Below are positions 1 through 12,330 of a stretch of 64,000 nt of DNA, piece after piece. The notes under the pieces were generated by a model, which worked only from the letters and a program-made list of their open reading frames with translations, had not been told where the DNA came from and searched no databases. Where the stretch lies: assembly GCA_007844125.1 (NCBI GenBank), contig CM017563.1, forward strand, positions 35,649,421-35,713,420. Direction: 5' to 3'. Source of the stretch: Sinonovacula constricta (Eukaryota > Mollusca > Bivalvia > Cardiida > Solecurtidae). Position numbers and translations under genes: made by a program. Numbering within the stretch: position 1 is the first letter of the stretch; every line of letters begins with the position of its first letter.

Positions 1-825
1 TACTTCCTAATGTGTCAGGGTCAAACGATACTTCTTAATGTGTCAGGGTCAAACGATACTTCCTAATTTGTCAGGGTCAAACGATACTTCTTAATGTGTC
101 AGGATCATACGATAGTTTCTAATGTGTCGAGGTCATACAATACCTTCTAATGTGTCAGGGTCAAACGACACTTTCTAATGTGTCAGTGTTATACGATACA
201 TCCTAATGTGTCAGGGTCAAACGACACTTCCTAATGTGTCCGTGTTATACGATACTTCCTAATGTGTCCGTGTTATACGATTCTTCCTAATGTGTCCGTG
301 TTATACGATACTTCCTAATGTGTCAGGGTCAAACGACACTTCCTAATGTGTCAGGGTCATACGATAGTTCCTTCTGTGTCAGGGTCATACGATACTTCCT
401 AATGTGTCAGGGTCATACGATACTTCCTAATGTGTCAGGGTCAAACGATCGTTCCTAATGTGTCAGGGTCATACGATAGTTTCTAATGTGTCGAGGTCAT
501 ACAATACTTCCTAATGTGTCAGGGTCAAACGACACTTCCTAATGTGTCAGTGTTATACGATACTTCCTAATGTGTCAGGGTCATACGATAGTTCCTTCTG
601 TGTCAGGGTCATACGATAGCTCCTAATGTGTCAGGGTCATACTATAGGTCCTCATGTGTCAAGATCATACGATAGTTTCTAATTTATCAATGTCATACAA
701 GTTCCTATTGTGTCAAGGTCATACAATAGTTCCATATGTTTCAGTGTCCTACGATAGTTCCTTATGTATCAAGGTCATACGGTAGTTCCTTGTGTGTCAG
801 GGTCATACGACAGTTCTTCATAGGT
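1..825. repeat. 28-bp satellite array with higher-order structure
   Basis: About 29 head-to-tail copies of a 28-bp monomer (core TAATGTGTCAGGGTCATACG), cut by the left window edge and fading into single-copy DNA after about position 825. Three monomer variants alternate: AGGGTCAAACGA, AGGGTCATACGA and AGTGTTATACGA. Distinctive variants recur at multiples of the monomer: the GTGTCGAGG variant at 121 and again at 485 (364 bp, 13 monomers), and the TTCCTTCTGTG variant near 363 and 587 (224 bp, 8 monomers). The monomers at the right end (650-825) are the most diverged, as expected at an array edge. Confidence 0.97.
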
Positions 826-1109
826 CTGCGCGTTAGACAGTATAGTACAGGACGTATGTCTTAAAATTGTGTTTAACAAACAATGACCGATTCATTGAGC
901 CATGACTATAAGTAACCAGTCGGTTTGTAGCGGGAATAAGCATGTGGTTTAGATAGGGAGGTCAGTTCTATGCAAGCTGCCGTTCTGTTACCATCCAAAT
1001 TTATTGCATGCTTATTTTTTTATAGAAACGGATTTGTAGAAAGGAAACAGTATCATGTTTTAATTAAAATGCTGTTCTCATGTTCTCTAAACCGTGGCCT
1101 TACGCAAAA
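826..1109. other. Array flank, no gene seen
   Basis: Single-copy sequence between the satellite and the first SINE. Short frames here are at the level expected by chance. No promoter or splice structure could be supported. Confidence 0.5.
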
Positions 1110-1365
1110 GGTGAGATGGGATGGGATTTGCAGGCATTTTGCTGATACTGTGCAGCGACATTTCGATCATTATAGCACTTGGGCACTTATGAGGTGCCCA
1201 GGGACTGAACCCGATCGGTCCATTATACTGACACCGACGAGTCAGGCGTAATGCTGTCCCCTTAGCCCCGAGCGTTATGAGGGAAGCAACTACTACCAAC
1301 TTTAAAGTCTTTGGTTTGACCCGGTCGGGGTTTGAACCAGCGATCTCCCGATCCGCAAGCCAGCA
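1110..1365 (-). repeat. tRNA-derived SINE, family Z (reverse copy Z1)
   Basis: Reverse complement of the elements at 41690 and 51430. Read on the minus strand it has a B-box-like GGTTCAAACCCCG, then the family body AGACTTTAAAGTTGGTAGTAG, the CGGGGCTAAGGGGACAGCAT segment, and the hairpin-forming GGGCACCTCATAAGTGCCC. The 5' tRNA-like head, including box A, is missing beyond about 1365, so this copy is truncated at the head. Frames on both strands here are repeat-derived. Confidence 0.9.
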
Positions 1366-1678
1366 AAAGGTGGTGCACTTGACGGATAAGACACGGGTTT
1401 CCAGATTTTAACACTTATACTATCTTCTGGATTTACCTGGACAAGAAAAGTTACGTAGAACATGAGTTAGAGTAGTCAACGTGCATAATGTATGTTGAAA
1501 TGGTATTTCAAGATGAGATGTTGAAACTCTAGTCCATTTTTATCAGTTGGCAGATGGAAGTTGTATCAATGTGGAATATTTCAATTATATTGTCATGTTA
1601 ATATTTGTAATTGTTCAGACGAAATAAATAGCACAGCTTGTTATATGCACAATTTGTGTTTGTTTTAGTAAAGTTCAG

Positions 1679-1712
1679 CCCTTATATGTCAGGGTCATAC
1701 GATTGTCTAAGT
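1679..1712. repeat. Isolated 28-bp satellite monomer
   Basis: A single copy of the array monomer (TATGTCAGGGTCATACGATT) about 850 bp beyond the end of the array. It suggests that the array was once longer, or that the SINE and its flank were inserted into it. Confidence 0.8.
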
Positions 1713-4700
1713 GTTGTGTCTTGAGGGGCGGAATACAATTATATGCCAATGATTTATTCTAAAACGTAGAACTTACTTTCAATACTTCTATTTTATGAAA
1801 CAATCATGTTCGATTGTTTGCTCTTAAATATGAACTATGCTTTTGCAACTGAAAGCAGTTAATTCATACAGTGGACCATGGCAACGTGTTGCATATATAT
1901 AATATTTATGTAACAGTTATGAATAATTCATATTTATCTTATATACTTATATTTAAAAGTAGTAAATAGTAAATAGTAGTAAATGATATTTCAGGTAGTG
2001 CACCTGTATATTTATGGATTTCTTGCGTTAAAGGGGTTGTAGCTTGAGAAAAAGAAGATAGGGTAATTATATTAGCAACATTAAAAGAATCTTATCGATT
2101 CGTGGAATAAATTTATTTACGCAGTCTCTTAAAAAGGCATCCAGATGTGTGGGTTTTTTTACTCTGTTTAAATATTTGATTTTCCAAATCAGTCCCTCTG
2201 TTCAAAGGCAGTTATCTTTTTTTCTCTATAAGTGTTAAATCTCGTCTCAGTGCTTTCTCACTTAAAGTATACTTGCGTCTTTGCACCCTTTTCTAGGACC
2301 AATTTTAAGTTTACTATATGTAGCTTTTTTTTATAGCTGTGCAGGGCTGCATTTTAAGACCAGCATTGCAAACACCATGGGCCCATTCGTACTAACATTT
2401 CTTAACTTAAGCATGAACGTTAGTTACGTTTACAAGATACGGTCAAACGTAAGTCAGTCTTACTAAACTTGCGTAATTTCGTGCAATCGCAAGTCACGGG
2501 CACCGGAAGTGAAACGAGTATTCTTCAAAATGAAGAAATTTCGCGAAATGTTGTCAAATTTTGCCAGACGACATTTAGTTTTTTCAGCTTTTGGATTTAT
2601 GAAGTTTGAGAGAGAGAAAAAATGGAAGGGAAAGAAGAGCAACTGAAGTGACCTGGAAACCAATCTACTAAAAAAAGGGTATCTGCTGCTCCAGTTGCAC
2701 TTTCTTCTGCTGGCCGTGCTAGGTACAGAAATGCCTTTTGGCGAGATTGTGCCAACCAGTAAGTACAGAGCAATCAGGCTTCTTATGTAGTCTTATTTTT
2801 CTGAGTATTAATATTACTACTAAGATGAAGCAATTTATTAGAAAAGTCATAAAAGAATATCTTTTTAAAAAAATAACAAACTGTATTCAGTCAATCATAT
2901 GAAGCACTTTTTTTGGAAAAAGAATACTTGTTTTTGTGAAGAAAGCATTATTGTAATGTTTAAAATTTTTGTATTCTAAGTTAAACTTTGAAAAGAAACG
3001 CAAAAATTGATTTGTGTTTTTATTCAAAGAGTCTTCTCTTGGGAAGTTAAGTGCTACATCATCGAGCTGTCATATGTCATAAATCTGATGACTCTGCCTG
3101 TTTCAACACTGTTGACAATTATGACAAGGAAATGCGGTAAAATTTATTAATACAGACTAACACACAGTGACATTTTATCATATTAACTTCTAAAAGTGCG
3201 GAGTTTCTCTCACTGCGGACACATTCTGCGAAGAGGTGCTGTTAAACAAGCACAAAAATTCCTTACTACTAAGGATAACTTTAAAAAAACGAAGATTCAA
3301 AAAGTGTTAAATAAAGGCCATGCAAGATGTTTAATCTTGATAGAAGTTACACGGATTCAAGCCATGAATCATTTTTCTAGGCTCCTATGATCTGACCTGC
3401 AGTTCACCATCGGTAATTCGAAGACGCGTGTTTGGGGTTTTCTTCATAAATAATTAGCTGGACGTTGCCAAGATGTCCAGAATTGTGTTGGTGCGGGTGC
3501 AATGTAACAAAATTAAACTAAACAGATTAGTTTCCTTTAAAGTTTTCAATTAAATAAATTAATATATTAAAATATATACATAGTTTCCAATCGTTGAAAA
3601 CACGGTAAGATCTTACCAGCTGTTACTTTTAAACATATTTTGAAAGGTAAACATGCACCCTTAATGTATAAATACGTTGTTTTCAACTAAATTCATATCT
3701 TGTAATTTATTAACATACTTGAACCATTTCCTTTAAATGGTAAGAAATACGCTTATTTATGAACTGTTGTAAATGCCAACCCCGCGCCTGCCCTGAGTTC
3801 TCCCAACGTGTCTGTCTCAATTCCGGAATCCGTGTCGATGCTACAATATGTCTGACAAGACCCATAAAATGACAAGAGAAATATCTCAAGATGGACAGAA
3901 ACTGTTTGGTTAACATTACATTTATAGGCATACGTGGGAGTCCATGAAGGTTGTATTTGCCTTTTAATACTATATTACCGTACTGGTGATGGAGATTCAG
4001 GTAACTCAATATATATGGACATGTTTTTATTTTTAAGCTTTATGCCGGCAGCATTGTTAGGTTTACCATCTGCTATCCTTATAAACGCTAATATTCACAA
4101 TACGAGACTTAACCTAGCTACTGTGTTCAGTTTTACTTTAACGCGTAGCTGTCTATCCTCCCGTTTTAGCCTATCTATAAATGCTGGCGAATGTTTAGCT
4201 CAGATGAATATATAGTGACTTTTATAGGTAGAAATTTCTGCATTATTAACGAATGAACCAAAGATGTAAAGTATATGCAAACATCTGCCTGTTGTTGTTC
4301 AAATAGCATAGTACAGAAAGCGATCAATACCCCCTCTACCGTCACTGTCCCAAAGTGTCATTTGCATTAAATCTGTTGGTTTCATTAAGAATATTTTTAA
4401 TTTGTAGTTTAAAAAGCGTACATATAGATAAACTGTACATAATAAGTAATGTTAAGATTTGGTTGATTGTGCAATTAGATCAACATATATAGGCAAATTT
4501 CTGCGATCAGTTGTACAATGTTTTTGTTTTACTATTTTTTGCGAGAGTAATTAAGATGAAAGGGTAATATTCATGATAAAGGAATTCATACGACAGCAAG
4601 ATGACAACAAGTCTATTGCCTTTAAAATGTGCGTTTTATAGTTCTTGCGTATTGAAGATTAGGATTGATAACCAAATTAAAGCCAGTATTCGCGAAGCTT

Positions 4701-4959
4701 TTTATATGATTTCAACTGTTGTTTTTTTGTGGATTAAACTTGTATGAATTCAATTTCTAGAAAAATGCAAACAGACTAAATGAAAGATATCGATGAAATT
4801 TATCAACCTTGAGATTTTAAGACTATAATTTTTATTTTAATTAACAATAAAAAGAAAAATTTAAGTAAGTTTTTATATTCTTGACTGCCATTTTTAATCA
4901 TAGGGTAAACAGTAGTACATTGTATCCTTAGCTGCCATAAAGAAATGTTATGCGCAATG
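1713..4959. other. AT-rich DNA, no gene seen
   Basis: No long frame, RNA gene or transposon could be recognised. Several 60-100 codon frames exist (for example 2281-2466, 3710-4009, 3934-4215) but they overlap on opposite strands, lack recognisable motifs and fit chance. A short stretch near 2245-2275 (ATCTCGTCTCAG) resembles 19100-19130 and may be an outlying fragment of the duplicated DNA. Confidence 0.5.
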
Positions 4960-5100
4960 ACGCAATAAACTGTTAACTGGTCAACATTTTTAATGCTGCA
5001 TCGCCTGACGTCGGGAATTTCCGTTAACGCCGTTCGCCACTATGCGGTTAGTGCGATATTTACCGAAACTCGTCCTGTTGAACGTGCGGTACCATAATAC
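4960..5100. other. CpG-dense patch with a 45-codon open frame
   Basis: About a dozen CpG dinucleotides fall between 5003 and 5095, which stands out sharply in this AT-rich, CpG-poor setting. On the plus strand a frame bounded by TAA at both ends is open across the patch and contains VRHYAVSAIFTETRPVERAV. On the minus strand another frame is also open (TNRIVANGVNGNSRRQAM). Two open strands suggest composition rather than coding. It could be a fragment of a young transposon or an unmethylated regulatory patch. Not identified. Confidence 0.35.
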
Positions 5101-8100
5101 ATTATGCTCATATAACTGAAGAAGCTAAAAATGTTGCTGCAATAAATCTGACAGTAATATTACTTTGATTGAATTAGAAAATAAAACAGTTATTCCATGG
5201 GTGTTTGGTAAACAGTCAATACTGTTGGCCCAGCGTATCAGGGATAACTTTCGAACTGTTGTCTGAGGCCGAATCGGAATGCTATTTTGTCTTTGTTTTG
5301 ACTGTTCACCAAATAGCCACGTAATAACTTTATAATTTTTAACGACAAAGGTCACGCCTTTGTGCCTACATTTATACCTAACTCGATAACAATGACAAAT
5401 ATTCCATTAATAAAATGGTAATTGCATTTATCTAATAAAACAAGTGTATTCACATGCATTTCGAAATAGATTCTACATCATTGTAAACACATACTATTGA
5501 TTTATGTTTTCCGTTAATGGATACGTGTGTAGACCAAGCTGGTGCAGTGAACGACAGCTGGCATTAGCTTTACTACGGTCTCTATAACGGAATACTAAAA
5601 CAATAAATATAGCTTTGTTCAGCATGCATGCAGAAAAAAGGCGTCATTGGTTTGGGTTTTATTGCTAGTCTATACTACATGTGTAAAGATACTTTAAACT
5701 TCAAAAATTTGGACAATCAGTTCCCGGGAGGCTTCGTAAAACATATTTTGTAAATAAATAAACATGATTCATTCGGTTGAAAATAAAATAAGCTTTATTA
5801 GATTGACCTTAATAAAATTAGTAAATTTTTGTTGATAGACAATCTCAGCCGTGCTGAAGGTACTAATATGTTTATAAAAACGAGCGAATTATATTTTTGT
5901 TCAAATTCTCTAGATTAAAAAATCACATCTCCTGGCAAATTAAGTTGCATAATATATTCGGATGAATATGAAAACGCTCAGTTTATAATGAACATTTTGT
6001 CTGCATACATGTTATTTAAAATCAAATGTTCAATATATAAAATGTTTTGTAAACATATATTTTAGTTTCTTTTTTGAAAATCTTTACCATCTGAAATAAG
6101 TTTCATTGTACAGATAGAAAGTAGCAAACATTCAAATATATCAACATTAAACATCCCTAAAATAAGATCAGGCACGCAGGCAATGTTGTATTTACCATCT
6201 CCTATGAAATTTCAGCAAAGTAATATTTAACCCAAGTTAGGTTTGTCTTTGACAACATAAAATTTCGTGTTGTCTCCCAATATCGTCACTGGAAGACAAA
6301 ATCTCCTAGTGTATATATACTTCGTAGTGCTACAATTCATGGGAAGCAGGTTTCGATTAGATTACAAAAGTAATGTTTTTGTGAAAAAGAGTCTTTAAAT
6401 TTTACTTGTTGATAGGTATTTTGCGGCACTGCCGACATTATTTTGCATACCCATTCACCAAAGGCAGACTGGTGTCATGAAATGACAAGTTTTTATAATG
6501 ATTTTATTTTTGTTTTGAATGTAATATAAAGTACACCATTGAATATAACAAAAAGTCAGTTGTTCTATTCTTTATAAGACTTTTTTTTTAAATAACAAGC
6601 TGTAGTAGTTATACAACGACTATATATCCGTAGAACAAAGTATACTTTTAAAGAGTTCGGGCGATTTGTTTTGTAAAATCAATATGAGTTTTGTACAATT
6701 AATTAAGCTAATAGTATTGTGTGTATAAATAGTTGTACCTTATAATTCAACGTTTTAAGTGTTCTGTTGATCACTTGCCATTTGTTCTCAATAGTATTCG
6801 ACATTATAACAGCAAGTCTCAATGGGCAGAGAGTCCAAATATGTCATGGTGTCACTGACACATATTTTAAGCCGTAAATACACTTGCAGTTCTTTGTTAA
6901 AAAGTATATTTTTATTTAACAGTATTGGCACCGAACACATGTATATTTGGACACAAGTGCGATACTAAAGTGTTAAGTAAGGCAAGTATTAAAATAATGG
7001 GACAATTAACTATGCATTTATCAGTTTAAACGGTTACGTACAATAGGTTTATAAATGGGTGGTTGGCTTTGTTGTGCATATTTCATTGGTTCGTTCAGCT
7101 TCTAAATCCGACCGTTAACAGGACAACACATTATAAAATAAGCAAATTCTTTTCTCGAGGTCTTTGATCGATATGATGATAAATTATTGGGTTAATTTAT
7201 TCTTTTTTTTCTTATCTTGTGCATAATATTTTATGAAGATCGTCAAGTCTTTTTGAACTAGATGTTTGCATAGTGAAATATAAGCAGCCACCATGTCACT
7301 GAAATAAACAAAGGGGAACCCAATTTGTTAATTAATTGCGATAGAAAGCGGGCAAGGTATTAGACTGTCTTATGTCTAATTTTAGCTTTGCATAAAAATA
7401 TTTTTTGCTGATTCTGCGATGTTATTTTGCAATACGTTTAGATATTCAGAGAAAAACTCAAGAGGGAAATACTTACAATAAAAGACCAACATCATTGACA
7501 CTTTCCTTCAAATATTTTGTAAAGCGTATTGCCTTAAAAATAAATTAAGCGATATTGACACATGTTAAGTGAAATTTCCATTTATGTATCAATGGCAAGA
7601 TTGATAGTGATTTATTAATACATGATTTCAAGCCGTTTAATGTACGCTTATAAGCTCATCATAATCGCGTCTTTATAGTTCATGTGTTTGAACGGTGAAA
7701 TTGCAAACAGAACATACTGACGTCCATTGTCAGTTCCGTTCCTTTTGTAATACTATCAACCACATAAATATAAAGTTGCAGTGTGAAATACAATATTGGT
7801 AATTCTGCGAGTTAAAACCCACATCAAAACCTCTAATGCTACGGTATTTATTTTAAGCATATGTATTTTTATATTTTATTGTTCACGCTTTGTTCGCTCG
7901 AACCGTTTTGTATTACAGTTGTCTGTATTGTAGGCGTAAGAATCGTGGTCCCAGTGGGCAATGCAATCGATGCGAGTTAGTGACAATAATGCTGAAAGGA
8001 CTGTGGGTTTTGCAAGCTTGCAAATTAATATCCAGCTTTTATTTTACTGTCGATATATTTGCTTTTCTGCTTTGATACTCGGATTACATGTCTGTTTAGC

Positions 8101-8671
8101 TAGAAAAAAGACGCGCTTTGGCCTCGCCACATAGTTTCAAAGTCACCATAAGAGAACACGTGAAAAGAACGATGCCAATTACAGCAACTGAATATGCGGA
8201 AGTAACAGATAAATTACAGAAAAGCTTTTAACATTTATTTAAACCTGTGTCAACTGGGAAAAAAGCTATGAACCTAATGATAATATAAGGCTTTAAATCG
8301 TTCCCGAAAAAGCGTGTTTTTTTTACTTCAAAGCATGCATTATATAAAAAGCTATGTAACCTCTTGTTAAAACTGAGTTTTATGAAGTGGACGTGTAATT
8401 TCCTCACAAATACAAGAACTGTGTGCAAATAAATACGTTAAGATTTTTATATTGATACATGTATTTAATGTCATAGCATTTTTTAAAAAAAAGTGAATCC
8501 GTGGGCATTAGGCATAAGTTTTACAACATGTAAATTTATCCTGTGCAACAACTGCAATACAAATCACAGTTTTAATAAATTGCAAAAGAGATAAGTCAAA
8601 AATTTAAAAGGTAACGTTTTCTATTATTTTCATAGATATACAGTATATGTTTTAAAATATTTTTGTTTGCC
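5101..8671. other. AT-rich DNA, no gene seen
   Basis: No recognisable gene or repeat. The minus-strand frame at 5125-5355 (76 codons) starts at GTG rather than ATG and shows no family resemblance. Confidence 0.5.
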
Positions 8672-8820
8672 TTATAATATTTGTGTAAAATACAAACTAC
8701 ACTTGATGCGATGGTTTATAGCATATCCAAATAGTTATATGGTATGATATTGTATGAAGTACGCCATAATAGTTTATAATTACACAATGATATTATATAA
8801 TATTTGTGTAAAATACAAAT
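8672..8820. repeat. Pair of 24-bp direct repeats with internal hairpin
   Basis: The same roughly 24-bp string, containing ATATTTGTGTAAAATACAAA, lies at 8672-8696 and 8796-8820, 124 bp apart. Each copy can fold: TTTGT pairs with ACAAA around the loop GTAAAAT. Near-perfect identity in otherwise diverged AT-rich DNA suggests a recent local duplication or a small element. Confidence 0.8.
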
Positions 8821-10550
8821 GGTCGAGATATTTAAAAACATAAAATAATGAACACATAACACTGCCAAAATGCAATCATAACACAGTGAGATTTACAACA
8901 TTCAACGTCATTTAGATTATCAACATTTTTAAGTTCTATGTTTTTACGTTAACTTATAATAGTGAATTGTCAATTTTGTACTGCACAACATTGCATTGCT
9001 TAAAAATGTTTATTAATCGTCTTGGTATTAAATACTTAGTTCTAACGTCATGCAAGAATGTGGGTCAAAGCATGATTTGGATTATATATGATCGTTCAAA
9101 AACGCATTCTTATTGTTTATTTTCATGCTGCAAATATGCATATTAAACACACCACACAACAAGGGTTACATCAAAATATTCATGCTTTTCAACAGCATTC
9201 TCTCTTTCTTACATTTAATTATATGTAATTCAGTTACCGACTTGATCTATAGTTTCAAAGTACAATGGCAGTTCCACTTATTCAATGTTACTGCTGTTAC
9301 AGCCAGTATTTTAAAACTAACTGTAAATCATTTTACAGCAGACTATTGATTTCCCTTCTCTGGCAATGAATAATTTTGTAGAGCTAACTGATAGTGAAAA
9401 CGACTCAGTAGCGTCTATTATATTTTCTCTAAAGAAGGCTAGAACCATAAATATTATATTTTTGCTTAAGCAATAAACGGAAAACCCACGTATCATTTGT
9501 TCTCGTTTAGTTGCTATACAGCAAGGTCGTTTTAACTAAAGCATTTACTACTAAAGTATGTTTATGCCATCACTTATATTCTTTATACTACAAGTTTATT
9601 TTGAAAAGAAAGTATATGCATGTGGATTCAAATATATGTCGCAGAACCGAACCAAATTAAGGAGAATAAATAATGCTAGCTAAATGATAAAAGATCGTTT
9701 GCTTACCAATATGCTACATGTTCCATGTTTAACTCCATTGTCCATATATCAGTGCGTTACCCTGTGTTTTTCCTAGAAGCAAGACTTTTTTTAAACTTTA
9801 CATGGCGATTGGTTTATTTTAAAGTGTTTCGGCTTTTGCTCCACTGTTCTGAACTTCTTAATTAGAACACTTTGCCATTTGGACGTAGTTAAAAGGAAAT
9901 ACATGATGCAAAAGCAATGCGCACTAAGTAATTGATATTTTTGTCATTATCGAGTTCTTCAATTTGCTGAATACTCCCGCATTCGTTGTTCGTCACTGGG
10001 ACATTTGGATTTTGAAATTGAAGTGGATACAAATATAAAACGAGCTGAAAACTATTGCAAAGTCAACAGAAAACGTAACTAAAACCTCACATCGCAATTT
10101 ATTGTAAGTTTCGGCATTTGTGGTGAACACATGCTGAACGCATAAACAAAGTATAAAGATCCCTAAGGTAAAATCCAAGGTCCAATTTTATTTCAAAATA
10201 AAGATACAGAACAGTTCTCTATTTGACATAAATGTTAAATATACGTTGACAAAGACGGGCGTCCTAAACAGAAAAATATCCCAGATGTAATGAAGTATGA
10301 CAATGTTAAAAAGCACGCAATATATATTATTTATATAAGTTAATAAAATACATTATTTGAGTTCGCAACAGGATATATAATAATAAATCGTCAAACGAAC
10401 GAAGTTCACATTATCATTTTTATTATACATTTTACCTATAACGTTTGTTGATATGAACAAGCAAGGGCGTTTTTAATATTTTACCTTCTCGACCTAAATT
10501 TGACCAACGATTAATGCTTAAGCAACGTTTACATTTTAAATATTTCAACC
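8821..10550. other. AT-rich DNA, no gene seen
   Basis: Nothing supported. A minus-strand frame at 9993-10178 resembles a signal peptide when translated, but its first codon is TTG, so it is not called. Confidence 0.5.
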
Positions 10551-10580
10551 CACCTCACCCCACCTCACCCCACCTCACCC
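10551..10580. repeat. Three copies of decamer CACCTCACCC
   Basis: Perfect triple tandem copy of a 10-bp unit; the sequence then degrades into TACCCTATAT. A minisatellite-like tract. Confidence 0.9.
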
Positions 10581-10657
10581 TACCCTATATTACATGGATC
10601 TGTCTATAGTTTATTATATAACTATTTGTTTTGTTTGTATATAATTTCATTTTAGCT

Positions 10658-10955
10658 GTTTTAACTCCCGATGTAGGTGCTTACTGTTAGTTGTCTCAGT
10701 TTTATGGGATATTTTTATTAACACTGTTTGAGAGAATGACTTTCAGGAAGTGCGGGGTTGGAGCGCTCAACAAACCAGCTTTAAGAACCCATGTCGGTCA
10801 TTTGCCGACTGACCGTTCCAAGTCGGCAACTGCTGGTTTTTCTTTTTGTGTACTATTTGTCGTCTCTGTGTTTTTGTCTTTTACATTTAGCCTGTTTGCC
10901 TGTATCTAGATGTAGTTTAGATTTAAATATTTGTGGTAATTCTTATAGGACCTTT
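10658..10955 (-). repeat. Short interspersed element X1
   Basis: Shares its whole length with X2 at 12047: left end TTTTAACTCCCGATG, then CTGTTAGTTGTCT, a core with GGAGCGCTC..ACAAACCAG, a hairpin (CATGTCGG / CCGACTG), GACCGTTCC, a T-rich CTTTTTGTGT..GTCGTCTCTGT segment, and right end TAATTCTTATAGGAC. The same family appears in the opposite orientation at 31.7, 33.5, 34.8, 48.3 and 58.3 kb. No tRNA boxes were recognised, so its class is uncertain (SINE or MITE). Frames inside it are repeat-derived. Confidence 0.88.
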
Positions 10956-11239
10956 TCTAATTTATCTATTGGTTTAAAGGGCAATTCCGTCACTCGTTAG
11001 TAGAAAGTTTAATGCTGACTACTACACAATGGTGTTGTTCATTTTGCATTATTCAGGTTTGATTTACCAAGGAACATTGTTTTGTGTAAAAACTTGTATT
11101 AGAATAATCTCTTCTTACTCAAAATTAAAAAAAGATAACATGGAATTTAAGAGTGCAATGTTCGCAACAAATAACTTGCTATCGACCAGGATCCTATTCA
11201 TGAGCTGTTACCAGACTCTGACAGTCGTTTTATTACGGC

Positions 11240-11325
11240 AGCAAAATTTCATGGACAACACTGAGCATGGAATGACGTCATTAGCGAATCTATTTGCAGG
11301 TATTTGCTACAGAATAGCATACCTT
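11240..11325 (+). repeat. Low-copy block P1
   Basis: Matches 14425-14525 (P2) closely and 21128-21240 (P3) more weakly. Shared landmarks are GCAGCAxAAT, CATGGACAA, ATGGAATG and CTATTTGCAG/CACTTGCAGATA. In P2 one frame is open across the block, but P1 has a 1-nt length difference that breaks that frame, which argues against a conserved exon. It lies inside a 117-codon frame (11029-11382) that is not supported as a gene. Confidence 0.6.
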
Positions 11326-12046
11326 AAATTAAATTACAGATCTGTTTCTAATCGATTAGACATTCTGAAGAATGTAATTTAAACTTGAGTTTTCTATTTC
11401 TATTAGAACATTTCTTTTCATAGCATACATAACATGAAAAAGTCGTATTTCATAACAAGAGTCTTGAAAGAAATGTAATTTTATAAAGATAACAGCAAAG
11501 TTAACGAAAGTTATGAAATGATTAAAAAAATAACTTTATGACGTAAAATACGATTGTGTTGAACGTTCCTTTTTTCACTAAAGGTAAGCATAAATATAAA
11601 ATGACTAATGGAACAATACATAGTGTATAACTTTTCCTTTTTCTATTACATCTTATATATTTCTTCCTCTGGTAACATATTTTTACACCCATATCTGCTC
11701 AATCAGAGAATCTACTGGAGAGACTTATCAACATAGTGAGGTCTTGCACATTACAGTAGCAATAATGCATAACCGCCGCATAGATCATACTAACACAACG
11801 GCTATTATGGCTTCAAGGTATAGAAATTTGTAAATTTCGACCGAAAGAATAAAAACATTGTTATTCTGAGAAAATGTAGAGCCGTACAGAAAGGGAAAAA
11901 ACGAAGCGGAATAGCAAAGAAGGACTATACAAATTTACAAACCATTCGGACTGAAGTCCAGGTTCACTGTAACCAGGTCAAAAAGTATGGCAATTCATTT
12001 TAATTATTGGTACGTATATTTCTTGTAAAGAGTATTATTTGATTAG

Positions 12047-12330
12047 TTTTTAACTCCCGATGCGTCTGCTTTCTGTTAGTTGTCTAACTTTGGGATATCT
12101 TTGAGAAAAAACTCTAGCACGTGCGAAGTTCCAGCGCTCCACAAACCAGGTTTAAGCACCCTAGTCGGTCCTTTAGCCGATAGACCGTTCAAAGGGGAAA
12201 CATTTAGTGTTTTCTTTTTTGTGTCATGTCTTGTCGTCTCTATTTTGGTCACGTTTTTATTTGTTCTGTATGCCATTGCCGAGTAGTAGTTCAAATTGTA
12301 ATACGTTTGGTAATTTTCATAGGACTCTTT
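12047..12330 (-). repeat. Short interspersed element X2
   Basis: Second near-complete copy in the same orientation, 1389 bp after X1. Core CAGCGCTCCACAAACCAGG, then CTAGTCGGTCC..GCCGATAGACC in the hairpin position (stem weakened), then TTTTGTGTCATGTCTTGTCG, ending GTAATTTTCATAGGAC. Open frames on both strands (12076-12294, 12080-12286) are repeat-derived. Confidence 0.88.

Noticed and set aside
1..825. CRISPR-like array (28-bp direct repeats)
   Set aside because: The 28 bp is the whole repeating unit with no unique spacers between repeats, and the DNA is eukaryotic in character. It is a satellite.
9993..10178. Minus-strand frame resembling a secreted peptide with signal sequence
   Set aside because: The first codon is TTG and there is no upstream ATG in frame, so the signal-peptide look comes from an AT-rich translation artefact.
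11029..11382. 117-codon ATG frame
   Set aside because: About one frame of this length is expected by chance in 64 kb at this composition. It overlaps block P1, whose paralogues do not keep the frame, and no domain is recognisable.
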